Shown in pieces: positions 1-6,972 of a stretch of 32,223 bases of DNA. How positions within the stretch are numbered: the stretch's first letter is position 1; the number at the start of each line of letters is the position of its first letter. Position numbers and translations under genes: made by a program. The DNA comes from Terriglobia bacterium (GTDB taxonomy: Bacteria > Acidobacteriota > Terriglobia > UBA7540), in contig JASHQD010000244.1 in assembly GCA_030037755.1 (NCBI GenBank), forward strand, positions 1 to 32,223, read 5' to 3'. The notes under the pieces were generated by a model. The model did not search any database, had not been told where the DNA came from, and saw only the letters and a program-made list of their open reading frames with translations.

Positions 1-25
1 TATCTCCACCCCGGAGGTCATCGCC

Positions 26-1057
26 ATGCCTTTGCGCCGTTCGCCCGCGCTGACTCCGGCTGCCCTTTGGGCCCGCCGCCTGAATTCCCTCAAATCCACC
101 GGACCCCGTACCGCCCGCGGCAAAGCCTGGTCGTGCCTGAACGCCTTGCGGCATGGTGAACGCAGCCGGCGGCGGACCTTTCGCGACAAGCTCGCCCGCA
201 CCGGCGACGCCGAGGCGGTGTATTTCTTCGACTTCATTTTCGAGGAGCTTCTGAGGTCGCACGAGAACCCCAGCGAGTTCGTGTGGCGGCGTCTGGAGTC
301 CCTGGCGGTGCGCGCGTGGTGCATTGAAAGCGGCCGGCGAGGCCGGAAAGTGGCGAAAACATGCCTACGAACGAAGCTGGAAAGTGGAGTGGGCATATAT
401 AGATACGCGGCAAATTTCGTAGTGCCCCGGCGCCTGACGATCACCAACAAGGCCGGATGGGGCTTTGCACTCATCAATCCGGCGCCGTCGCGCCGGCGCC
501 GGGCGCGTTATGGCTGGGTTCCGGACGTTGAGGACCTGGAAGGGAAGCCGCCGAAGGCCCGGCGGGTGCGGGAGGACTGCAAATCCGGCTCGCAAATCGT
601 ACGCCGCGTGCCGCCGCAGTGTCGGGCCGTTCCTTCTGGTCCCTCCGGAGGTTCACCGCAAGCCGACCGATCACGCTGGGATGCGATCTGCAAGGCCGCA
701 GGCCGGATCGGAAGCGCCATTTTAGGCACACTGGGATGGAAATCGGCCTCAGCTGTAGCGGCCGTGTCCTCACGGCCGGAAGATCTGCGCGCCGAGGCGG
801 CGGTGAGGACACCGCCGAGCGAAAGCTCGATACCTGTAGCGGCCGTGTCCTCAGGGCCGGAAGATCTGCGCGCCGAGGCGGCGGTGAGGACACCGCCGCT
901 ACAGCACGGGTCGTGGTGGCGGCCGCGGGACCCGTTATTAGAAGATCTCGAAGACTACGAATCGGAGTCCCCGGAGGAATTTCTCTTCCGGCACAAGGTC
1001 CTCGCCAGGATCGCCATGGCAGCAGCGCGGCATTCCCGGCGGACTTGTTGGAAGTGA
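26..1057 (+). CDS. hypothetical protein with KSTGPRT/NALRHG N-terminus
   Basis: No function is recognised. The start is supported by GGAGG at 13-17, eight bases before the ATG. Residues about 20-45 carry the pattern LKSTGPRTARGKA then NALRHG, which I know from many short uncharacterised proteins of Acidobacteriota and Planctomycetes. From about residue 120 the sequence becomes rich in Arg, Pro and Ser. Residues about 243-292 are the translation of two tandem REP-like palindromes, giving a repeated AAVSS..PEDLRAEAAVRTPP. The C-terminal part is therefore probably not a conserved domain; the gene may be decayed, or extended by repeat insertion. I am fairly sure of the N-terminal half and unsure that the full length is a functional protein. 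Confidence 0.45.
   Translation: MPLRRSPALTPAALWARRLNSLKSTGPRTARGKAWSCLNALRHGERSRRRTFRDKLARTGDAEAVYFFDFIFEELLRSHENPSEFVWRRLESLAVRAWCIESGRRGRKVAKTCLRTKLESGVGIYRYAANFVVPRRLTITNKAGWGFALINPAPSRRRRARYGWVPDVEDLEGKPPKARRVREDCKSGSQIVRRVPPQCRAVPSGPSGGSPQADRSRWDAICKAAGRIGSAILGTLGWKSASAVAAVSSRPEDLRAEAAVRTPPSESSIPVAAVSSGPEDLRAEAAVRTPPLQHGSWWRPRDPLLEDLEDYESESPEEFLFRHKVLARIAMAAARHSRRTCWK
753..904. repeat. tandem REP/BIME-like palindromes, two copies
   Basis: Two near-identical units begin at 753 and 834 (81-bp offset). Each starts CTGTAG, then a GGCCGTG..CACGGCC hairpin, a spacer with AGATCTGCGCGCC, then a GGCGGTGAGGACACCGCC hairpin. Only the second copy keeps the closing GCTACAG. A GTAG tetranucleotide at the foot of a hairpin, and head-to-head pairs of such hairpins, match REP/BIME architecture. 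The copies lie inside an open reading frame. Confidence 0.75.
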
Positions 1058-1090
1058 TGTTGATTGACACCGGAATTGGGCCGGGCAATG

Positions 1091-1118
1091 AACTGTCGAC
1101 TGTCAACTGTCGACTGTG
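1091..1118. repeat. 7-bp tandem array, (A/G)ACTGTC family
   Basis: Four phased heptamers: AACTGTC, GACTGTC, AACTGTC, GACTGTG. The array lies 34 bp after the stop of the preceding ORF. It and about 35 bp of flank are repeated 193 bp downstream. Confidence 0.8.
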
Positions 1119-1283
1119 AGCCGACCGCTCGACGGTCCTCGGGTCGTCCGGCCAGCTATGCTAAAATTTCAAGGTCGGACTTTTTTCACGCGCTCGAGCG
1201 CAGTTCACAACAGCGGCAGCCCGCGCTATCGGGCAAACTGTCAGAACTGATGTTGATCGAAACAAGAATCCGGCTCAGCGGTG

Positions 1284-1311
1284 AACTGTCGACTGTTGAC
1301 GGTCAAGTGTC
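1284..1311. repeat. 7-bp tandem array upstream of rimO
   Basis: Four phased heptamers: AACTGTC, GACTGTT, GACGGTC, AAGTGTC. The array ends 8 bp before the rimO ATG and occupies the place where a Shine-Dalgarno would be; none is visible. Confidence 0.75.
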
Positions 1312-1319
1312 TGTGATCT

Positions 1320-2828
1320 ATGCCTAAAGTGGGAATGGTCAGTTTGGGCTGTCCCAAGAACCTCGTGGACAGCGAAGTGATGCTCGGGCAGCTTGCCGCC
1401 CGCGGATGGGAGTTGGTGTCGGCGCCTGAAGAGGCCGACGTGTTGATCGTTAACACCTGCAGCTTCATCGAGCCCGCCAAGCAGGAATCCATCGAAACCA
1501 TTCTGGAGATGGCGGGGCACAAAACGTCGGGCAAAGCCCGGCGTCTCGTGGTGGCCGGATGCCTCGTGGAGCGTTATCGCCAGGAGATTCTCAAGGAGAT
1601 TCCCGAAGTCGATTTCGTCATCGGCACCAACGAGCTGGAGCGCGTGGTTGAAGCCTGCGAGCCGCGTGCCGATTCGAACTCCGCGCCGGACGGCAACGGA
1701 AAGCACGCCGGGCGCAGCTTGAGCCATCCTTTTGACCCGTATCTCTATACCGAATTCACGCCCCGCGTCCTTTCCACGCCTTCTTATTTCGCTTATCTGA
1801 AGATCGCCGAAGGCTGCGATCATCCTTGCAGTTTCTGCGTGATTCCGCAAATGCGGGGCAAGTTTCGCTCGCGCCGGTTCGAGTCTGTGTTGCGCGAAGG
1901 GGAAAATCTGGCGCGGCAGGGTGTGCGCGAACTGGTCCTGGTAGGACAGGACACCACCAGCTACGGAGCCGATCTCGGCTTGCGCGACGGCTTGGCAATG
2001 CTTCTGGAGGAGCTTGCCCGCATTCCGGAACTGGTATGGGTGCGGTTTCTCTACTGCTATCCGAACCGCCTGACCGATCGTTTGATCGAAGCCGTGGCGG
2101 GATCGCCCAAAGTCGCCCGCTACTTTGATATCCCGCTGCAGCACGCCAGCCGCGCCGTGCTGAAGGGGATGCGTCGAGGCTCCGAGGGCGCCCAATTTCT
2201 GAAGATGCTCGGCAAGATTCGGTCTGCGATCCCCGACGTGACGCTGCGCACCACCATGATCGTCGGATTCCCCGGCGAGACGGATGACGATTTCAGGGCG
2301 CTGTGCGATTTCGTGGAGCAGGCCGAGTTGGATCATCTGGGCGTGTTCACGTATTCGAACGAGGAGTCCAGTGCGGCCTTCGGCTTGCCGGGAGCGGTGC
2401 CGAAACGAGTTGCCGAGAGCCGCCGCCGCAAGATTCTGAGCCTGCAGCGGCGTATATCGCGCCGGAAGCTTCGCAGTCGCATCGGCCAGCGCGTGCCGGT
2501 CCTGGTCGAAGGGCGCGCGGAAGAAACAGACCTGTTGTTCACGGGGCGGCTCGAATCGCAGGCGCCGGAGATCGACGGCCGCGTGTTGATCAACGATTTC
2601 GAGGGTACGGAGCCAGTCGCGGGCGAATTCCGCTGGGCCACGATCACCGAGACGGCGGACTACGACCTGGTCGCGCGGCTTGAAGCCGGCCGTTTTGCAG
2701 ATTTGCTGACGAGAGACGTTACTGCGGAGCCCAGGAGCGTGCCCTCAGGCGCGGGGCGGCTGGTTCAGATCCAGCCTGCTGGCGTCGTCCGCGATGCAGC
2801 GGGTAGTGTCCCGATTTCGACGCTGTAG
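1320..2828 (+). CDS. rimO: ribosomal protein S12 methylthiotransferase RimO
   Basis: Radical-SAM methylthiotransferase that adds a methylthio group to the conserved Asp of ribosomal protein S12. The N-terminal UPF0004 domain has its three cluster-binding cysteines at about C11 (SLGCPKN), C47 (NTCSFI) and C81 (AGC). The radical-SAM motif CDHPCSFC gives C166, C170 and C173, and a TRAM domain covers about residues 385-450. At 502 residues it is longer than the usual 430-450, with an extra tail of about 50 residues after the TRAM domain. The stop codon TAG is the TAG of a REP-type GTAG at 2825-2828, so the tail may be a product of repeat insertion. No Shine-Dalgarno is seen before the ATG, only heptamer repeats. 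The family assignment is secure. Confidence 0.95.
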   Translation: MPKVGMVSLGCPKNLVDSEVMLGQLAARGWELVSAPEEADVLIVNTCSFIEPAKQESIETILEMAGHKTSGKARRLVVAGCLVERYRQEILKEIPEVDFVIGTNELERVVEACEPRADSNSAPDGNGKHAGRSLSHPFDPYLYTEFTPRVLSTPSYFAYLKIAEGCDHPCSFCVIPQMRGKFRSRRFESVLREGENLARQGVRELVLVGQDTTSYGADLGLRDGLAMLLEELARIPELVWVRFLYCYPNRLTDRLIEAVAGSPKVARYFDIPLQHASRAVLKGMRRGSEGAQFLKMLGKIRSAIPDVTLRTTMIVGFPGETDDDFRALCDFVEQAELDHLGVFTYSNEESSAAFGLPGAVPKRVAESRRRKILSLQRRISRRKLRSRIGQRVPVLVEGRAEETDLLFTGRLESQAPEIDGRVLINDFEGTEPVAGEFRWATITETADYDLVARLEAGRFADLLTRDVTAEPRSVPSGAGRLVQIQPAGVVRDAAGSVPISTL

Positions 2829-2907
2829 CGGCGGTGTCCGCACCGCCGGAAGATTTGTGATGTGGGCGCGGCGGTGAGGACACCGCCGCTACAGCGTCGA
2901 AATCGGG
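2810..2907. repeat. REP/BIME palindrome with 30-bp perfect inverted arms
   Basis: The element 2823-2894 (CTGTAG ... CTACAG) holds two hairpins, GGCGGTGTCCGCACCGCC and GGCGGTGAGGACACCGCC. The inverted symmetry continues outside it: 2810-2839 is the exact reverse complement of 2878-2907, so 13 bp on each side also pair. It sits between rimO, whose last codons it includes, and yacG. It could fold into a long stem and act as a transcript 3' end or attenuator; there is no T-run. Confidence 0.85.
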
Positions 2908-2934
2908 GAGTACGCGAACGTATGCGGTGTTGTT

Positions 2935-3144
2935 GTGCGTTGTCCGATCTGTAACCGCGAGACTACGTGGGAAGGGAACCGGTGGCGGCCTTTCTGCAGC
3001 GAGCGCTGCCGCCTGGTCGATCTGGACAACTGGCTGGCCGGGCGTTACCGGATCTCATCGGCGGCGAGCGAAGAAGAGGCCGGGAAGCCCGAGGAATCGG
3101 CGGAGAGCGAGGTTGGAGACCGGAACGGCACTGCCGGGGACTAA
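2935..3144 (+). CDS. yacG: YacG-type zinc-binding DNA gyrase inhibitor
   Basis: Small zinc-ribbon protein of 69 residues. The four zinc ligands are C3 and C6 (RCPIC) and C21 and C25 (FCSERC), followed by the family-typical LVDLDNWLAGRYRI. In E. coli YacG binds GyrB and inhibits DNA gyrase; that role is inferred here from the family. The start is GTG at 2935, directly giving the first cysteine motif; there is no ATG in this frame. The C-terminal third is acidic and low in complexity, and it overlaps the start of pgpA by 32 bp, so the two are probably translated together. Confidence 0.85.
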   Translation: MRCPICNRETTWEGNRWRPFCSERCRLVDLDNWLAGRYRISSAASEEEAGKPEESAESEVGDRNGTAGD

Positions 3145-3616
3145 GCGGCCGGGCTTGGGCGTATGGATCGCTACTTGCGGCGGCCTGGGCTACATTCCTA
3201 TCGCGCCCGGCAGCGCCGGGGCGGCGGTGGGAGCCGGGCTGGTGGTGGCATTGGCGCGGCTTCCGGTGCCGCGCTTCTGGGTTTCGATCGCGATTGCGGT
3301 CGCCGCCCTGGTGATTCTGGCGCTCGGTATACCCTCGGCCACCGCGGCCGAGGCGTACTTTGGCCGCAAGGATCCCGGCCACGTGATCGTGGACGAAGTC
3401 ATGGGCCAGATGATCGCGTTGGTGGCGAGTCCGCGGGCTGGATGGAAATGGCTGCTGGGCGGTTACTTGCTTTTCCGCGTCTTTGACGTGATCAAGCCGT
3501 TTCCGGCGCGGCGTTTGGAGCGCCTGCGTGGCGGCCGGGGCATCATGCTCGACGATTTTGCCGCCGGCATATGGGCGTTGATTGCCCTTAGTCTTCTGAG
3601 ATACGGGCTGAAATGA
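3113..3616 (+). CDS. pgpA: phosphatidylglycerophosphatase A
   Basis: Integral membrane phosphatase converting phosphatidylglycerophosphate to phosphatidylglycerol, 167 residues from the chosen start. Family motifs are GLGYIPIAPGSAG near the N-terminus, the acidic HVIVDEVMGQMIAL, and KPFPARRLE followed by GIMLDDFAAGI. Several hydrophobic segments span the chain. I chose the TTG at 3113 because GGAG lies seven bases upstream; a TTG at 3155 is the alternative. Longer frames from 2927 only add the out-of-frame shadow of yacG. Its stop overlaps the next ATG by 4 bp (ATGA), indicating coupling with the propeller gene. Confidence 0.88.
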   Translation: METGTALPGTKRPGLGVWIATCGGLGYIPIAPGSAGAAVGAGLVVALARLPVPRFWVSIAIAVAALVILALGIPSATAAEAYFGRKDPGHVIVDEVMGQMIALVASPRAGWKWLLGGYLLFRVFDVIKPFPARRLERLRGGRGIMLDDFAAGIWALIALSLLRYGLK

Positions 3617-4680
3617 CACTCTGGAAGAAGAACAGCAAACCCGGCACGGGTGGTCAAGGCGCGGCGGCAGGTCGGCCCCGGATCGAGCGCGTGACGCCGC
3701 TCGCGGCCATTTCCGGCGGCGAGATCGCCCTGCGCGGGCACGGCTTCACCGAGAACGGTCATCTGCGTCCGCAGGTCCGTTTCGGCGACCTCGCGGCAAA
3801 TGTGGTGTTCAGCTCGACGAACCACCTGGTGGTACGCGTGCCGGAAGGCGTCACCAGCGGCAACCTGACCGTTGACAACGGCCGCGCCGTGAGCGCGCCG
3901 GTCTCCGTTGCGGTCGGGTTAACGATCGCCGAGGGCCTCCATCCCGTCGCCAATCCCGCGGTGGATGCGGCGGGAAACATCTTCAGCACCTTGAGCGGCG
4001 GACGCGGGCAGAAGACGCCGGTTTCGGTCTTCAAGGTCGACAACAACCGTTCGATGCGGCCGTTCCTGACCGACATCATGAACGCCACCGGCCTGGCCTT
4101 TGACCGCGACGGATTCCTGTACGTTTCCAGCCGGCTCGACGGCGTGGTCCACCAGGTAACCCCCGACGGCCAGCGCGAGACCTATGCCGAGGGCATGGGC
4201 GTCGCCACCGGGCTCGCTTTCGACAGCGACGGCAATCTCTACGTGGGCGATCGCAGCGGCACGATTTTCAAGATCAGTCCGGAGCGGCAGATTTTTGTCT
4301 TTACCACGCTCGAGCCGAGCGTCGCCGCGTACCATCTGGCCTTTGGGCCCGACCGGCACCTCTACGTGACCAGCCCGACCACTTCGAGCTTCGATCAGAT
4401 ATTGCGCGTCTCGCCCGCGGGCGACGTCTCCTGCTTCTATCGGGGCCTCGGACGCCCCCAGGGCTTGACCTTCGACGCCCAGGGAAACCTGTACGTCGCC
4501 GCCAGCCTGGCCGGTAATCGCGGCGTGGTCCGCATGACGCCGCAGGGCCGCGACGCGGAAGTGGTGATCTCGGGGCAGGGTATCGTGGGCTTGGCGTTTA
4601 CGCCGCACCGCTCGCTCGTGGTCGCGACCGGCGACTCGCTGGTGGAGCTGTTTCTGGACGTCGAGGGATTGGGACATTGA
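3613..4680 (+). CDS. IPT/TIG domain plus NHL/SMP-30-like beta-propeller protein
   Basis: 355 residues. Residues about 24-102 look like an IPT/TIG immunoglobulin-like fold (RVTPLAAISGGEIALRGHGF...). From about 105 onward there are repeated units of the type GLAFD.DGNLYVGDR...I.KISP, typical of NHL or SMP-30/gluconolactonase propellers. There is no clear signal peptide: the N-terminus is MTLWKKNSKPG, so it may be cytoplasmic. It is translationally coupled to pgpA by an ATGA overlap. The final codons and the stop lie inside an array of 8-bp repeats that starts at about 4661. No enzymatic function is claimed. Confidence 0.8.
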   Translation: MTLWKKNSKPGTGGQGAAAGRPRIERVTPLAAISGGEIALRGHGFTENGHLRPQVRFGDLAANVVFSSTNHLVVRVPEGVTSGNLTVDNGRAVSAPVSVAVGLTIAEGLHPVANPAVDAAGNIFSTLSGGRGQKTPVSVFKVDNNRSMRPFLTDIMNATGLAFDRDGFLYVSSRLDGVVHQVTPDGQRETYAEGMGVATGLAFDSDGNLYVGDRSGTIFKISPERQIFVFTTLEPSVAAYHLAFGPDRHLYVTSPTTSSFDQILRVSPAGDVSCFYRGLGRPQGLTFDAQGNLYVAASLAGNRGVVRMTPQGRDAEVVISGQGIVGLAFTPHRSLVVATGDSLVELFLDVEGLGH

Positions 4681-4724
4681 GAGATTGAGTGATTGAGTCA
4701 TCGAGCGATGGGGTCATTGAGTTC
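4661..4724. repeat. 8-bp tandem array, TTGAGTGA family
   Basis: Eight phased octamers: TCGAGGGA, TTGGGACA, TTGAGAGA, TTGAGTGA, TTGAGTCA, TCGAGCGA, TGGGGTCA, TTGAGTTC. The first two and part of the third encode the last codons and stop of the propeller gene. This is the only array with period 8. Confidence 0.85.
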
Positions 4725-4758
4725 AACGAGGCCATCCGGCGGCTGGGCAAGGGTCATT

Positions 4759-4790
4759 CACTCAATCGCTCAATCACTCAATGGCTCAAT
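4759..4790. repeat. inverted 8-bp tandem array, CACTCAAT family
   Basis: Four octamers, CACTCAAT, CGCTCAAT, CACTCAAT and GGCTCAAT. They are the reverse complement of the family at 4661-4724, separated from it by 34 bp. Confidence 0.85.
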
Positions 4791-4791
4791 T

Positions 4792-4812
4792 CTAGCCACT
4801 AGTCACTAGCCA
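4792..4812. repeat. 7-bp tandem array, CTAGCCA family, before cinA
   Basis: Three heptamers: CTAGCCA, CTAGTCA, CTAGCCA. The array ends seven bases before the cinA ATG; no Shine-Dalgarno is visible. Confidence 0.75.
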
Positions 4813-4819
4813 CCGCCTC

Positions 4820-6055
4820 ATGGACGCCGAAATCATCGCCGTCGGTTCCGAGCTTCTTACCCCTTTCCGGCAGGACACCAATTCGCTTTATCTCACAGGC
4901 AAGCTGAATAGCCTCGGAATCGAGGTGCGGTTCAAGACCATCGTGGGCGACGACCGCGAGCGCCTGGCCGCGTCGCTGCGGCAGGCCATCGAGCGCTCCG
5001 GGCTTGTGATCCTGACCGGCGGGCTCGGCCCCACCGAAGACGACGTCAACCGCGAGGTCGTCGGTGACGTGCTCGATCGCCCCTTGCTCGAGGTGCCGGA
5101 GCTTCGGAAGAGTCTCGAGGAGCGCTGGGCGAAGCTCGGGCGCGCCATGCCCGCCAATAATCTCCGCCAGACGCTGGTGCCGCGGGGCGCGGAGTGGCTG
5201 CCCAACTCGCGAGGTACGGCGCCCGGACTGTGGATCGAGCAGGACGAACGCATCCTCGTGCTGCTGCCGGGTCCGCCGTGGGAACTCGAAGCCATGTTCG
5301 AGGCGGAATGCATACCCCGGCTCGCGAGGCGCGCCGGCGGAACGCGAATCCGCACGCGCACCTACAAGGTGGTCGGATTGCCGGAGTCCGAAGTCGACCG
5401 GCGGATTGCTCCGGCGTTCAAGCAGTACACCAATCCCGAGACCACGATCCTTTCGGTGCTGGGCACGATCGAGGTTCATCTGCGCGCTCACGGATCGAAC
5501 GACGCGGAGGCCGACGCCCTGCTCACGGAACTCGGCGACAAGTTTGAGCTTGCGCTCGGCGACCACATCTTCTCGAGCCGCGGCGAATCGCTCGAGGAAG
5601 TGGTGGGGATGTACCTGGTCATGAAGCAGAAGACCGTGGCCACCGCCGAGAGTTGCACCGGCGGGCTGGTGGCTGAACGCCTGACGCGCGTCCCGGGAAG
5701 CTCGAGCTTCTTCGTTGGCGGCGTGGTCGCTTATAGCAACGATCTGAAGACGCGCCTCGTCGGCGTGCCGGCGGAACTGATCGCCTCCGAGGGCGCGGTG
5801 TCGCAACCGGTGGCGCAGGCGCTGGCGGAGGGTGTTCGACGCCGCACCGGCGCATCCGTCGGCATCGGTATCACCGGCATCGCGGGTCCCAGTGGCGGCA
5901 CGCCGGAGAAGCCTGTGGGATTGGTGTTCATCGCGCTTGCCGATGATCGCTCAACGGAGGTGCGGCGGTTCCAGTTTCCCGGCGACCGCGAACGTATCCG
6001 CACGTGGTCGTCGGTGGCGGCGCTGGAGATGATTCGAAGAAGGGTGAGGGAGTGA
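4820..6055 (+). CDS. cinA: CinA family protein (MoCF domain plus nicotinamide-nucleotide amidase)
   Basis: 411 residues, the usual two-domain CinA length. The N-terminal MoaB/MogA-like domain starts DAEIIAVGSELL and has LTGGLGPTEDD at about 65-75. The C-terminal amidase domain starts near TVATAESCTGGLVAERL and contains VAYSNDLKTRLVGV and GITGIAGPSGGTPEKPVG. Known members act on NMN (deamidation) and on ADP-ribose. The start at 4820 gives the typical N-terminus. The leader consists of repeat arrays with no Shine-Dalgarno. Confidence 0.93.
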   Translation: MDAEIIAVGSELLTPFRQDTNSLYLTGKLNSLGIEVRFKTIVGDDRERLAASLRQAIERSGLVILTGGLGPTEDDVNREVVGDVLDRPLLEVPELRKSLEERWAKLGRAMPANNLRQTLVPRGAEWLPNSRGTAPGLWIEQDERILVLLPGPPWELEAMFEAECIPRLARRAGGTRIRTRTYKVVGLPESEVDRRIAPAFKQYTNPETTILSVLGTIEVHLRAHGSNDAEADALLTELGDKFELALGDHIFSSRGESLEEVVGMYLVMKQKTVATAESCTGGLVAERLTRVPGSSSFFVGGVVAYSNDLKTRLVGVPAELIASEGAVSQPVAQALAEGVRRRTGASVGIGITGIAGPSGGTPEKPVGLVFIALADDRSTEVRRFQFPGDRERIRTWSSVAALEMIRRRVRE

Positions 6056-6057
6056 GA

Positions 6058-6162
6058 AATCTGCGATCCGGAATCTTGAATCTGGAATCTTGAATCTTGA
6101 ATCTTGAATGGGAAATCGTGAATGGTGAATAGGAAATAGTGAATGGTCAATTGTGAATTGTG
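6058..6162. repeat. long 7-bp tandem array, AATCTTG/AATGGTG family
   Basis: Fifteen heptamers in unbroken phase over 105 bp, beginning two bases after the cinA stop. They include AATCTGC, GATCCGG, AATCTTG (four times), AATCTGG, AATGGGA, AATCGTG, AATGGTG, AATAGGA, AATAGTG, AATGGTC and AATTGTG (twice). Fourteen of the fifteen begin AAT. The last four positions change gradually along the array. Confidence 0.92.
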
Positions 6163-6217
6163 ATTAGCTGCCGTTCCGCGGAGTAGAGAACACGGGGAAG
6201 GTTCAAAAATCTGGATC

Positions 6218-6252
6218 ATTCACCATTTACAATTCACTATTTACCATTCATC
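6218..6252. repeat. inverted 7-bp array, ATTCACC family
   Basis: Five heptamers: ATTCACC, ATTTACA, ATTCACT, ATTTACC, ATTCATC. They are the reverse complement of the AATGGTG/AATAGTG part of the array at 6058-6162, 55 bp away, so the two could pair. Confidence 0.88.
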
Positions 6253-6265
6253 CCGTACCACCCCT

Positions 6266-6286
6266 CTACTCGCTGTTCGGTATTCG
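6266..6286. repeat. short 7-bp array, GTATTCG family, before thpR
   Basis: Three heptamers, CTACTCG, CTGTTCG and GTATTCG, six bases before the thpR ATG. Short, so less certain than the others. Confidence 0.5.
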
Positions 6287-6292
6287 CTCGCC

Positions 6293-6868
6293 ATGCGACT
6301 CTTCATCGCCATCGACCTCCCCGATTCCATCCGCGCGGCGCTGTCGCGTGAACAAGCGCGTCTGCGAGCCGCGTGCGCCGGAAACAAGGATATCCGCTGG
6401 ACGCGTCCTGAAGGCGTGCACGTCACGCTGAAGTTTCTGGGCGAGGTCGCGGCGCCGCGTCTGCCCGAGGTTATCGGCGTGTTAAGCAAGTTCGGTTCAT
6501 TCGATTCTTTCGAAATCGAAGTGGCGGGATTCGGATTCTTCCCCAGCGCGCGCCGGCCGCGCGTCTTCTGGGCCGGGTTGGAAGCGCCGCCGGCGCTCGC
6601 CCATCTCGCCGGCAGAATCGAAGCGGCCATGGAGCCGCTCGGTTTTCCGAGGGAAGATCGGGAGTTTCACCCCCATCTGACGCTGGCCCGGATCGAAAGC
6701 CAGCGCCCGCAGCCGGTCCTGCAGGCCGCGCTCGACCAAGGCGGCCCCGCCAACTTCGGACGATTCGCCGCCTCGGAATTCTTCCTCTTCGAGAGCAAAC
6801 TCAAGCCGGGCGGTGCGGAGTATTCCAGGCTGGCGCGCTTCGCAGGCTCTGATGGATCATCGTCATGA
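6293..6868 (+). CDS. thpR: RNA 2',3'-cyclic phosphodiesterase (2H family)
   Basis: 191 residues, typical of ThpR/LigT. The two catalytic HxTx motifs are at H43-V-T (HVTLKFLGE) and H128-L-T (HPHLTLARI), and the N-terminus MRLFIAIDLP is characteristic. Such enzymes open 2',3'-cyclic phosphates to 2'-phosphates, and early members were described as 2'-5' RNA ligases. No Shine-Dalgarno precedes the ATG; the leader is made of 7-bp repeats. Its stop overlaps the ATG of the broken plsY start by 4 bp, so an intact thpR-plsY coupling probably existed in an ancestor. Confidence 0.92.
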   Translation: MRLFIAIDLPDSIRAALSREQARLRAACAGNKDIRWTRPEGVHVTLKFLGEVAAPRLPEVIGVLSKFGSFDSFEIEVAGFGFFPSARRPRVFWAGLEAPPALAHLAGRIEAAMEPLGFPREDREFHPHLTLARIESQRPQPVLQAALDQGGPANFGRFAASEFFLFESKLKPGGAEYSRLARFAGSDGSSS

Positions 6869-6965
6869 CCGGACTGCTGAGCGCCGTGGCAGCCTATCTT
6901 ATCGGATCGATTCTTTCGGTTATCTTATCGTGCGCTGTTCTATGCGATCGGATTTTCGACCTTCG
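6865..6965 (+). pseudogene. plsY: truncated, frameshifted start of plsY (glycerol-3-phosphate acyltransferase)
   Basis: The ATG at 6865 overlaps the thpR stop. Its frame reads MTGLLSAVAAYLIGSI, as at the start of PlsY, and then loses similarity. The next reading frame continues with FGYLIVR, which is what PlsY has after GSIP (GSIPFGYLIVR). A single base appears to be missing near 6911. After about 6940-6965 nothing like PlsY remains, although the family is about 200 residues. The remnant runs into the 3' end of the oppositely oriented bacilliredoxin gene. I infer a rearrangement that joined foreign or inverted sequence here. An intact copy should exist elsewhere, since PlsY is normally needed for phospholipid synthesis. 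Confidence 0.6.
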
Positions 6966-6972
6966 ACTTCTC

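Noticed and set aside
1156-1170. promoter for rimO at TATGCTAAAAT
   Set aside because: A -10-like hexamer is present but no acceptable -35 lies 16-18 bp upstream.
1275-2336. 353-codon minus-strand ORF opposite rimO
   Set aside because: It is antisense to a clear radical-SAM gene and its translation has no family motif; high GC makes long antisense frames common.
6058-6252. CRISPR array
   Set aside because: The period is 7 bp with no unique spacers, and no cas gene is present.
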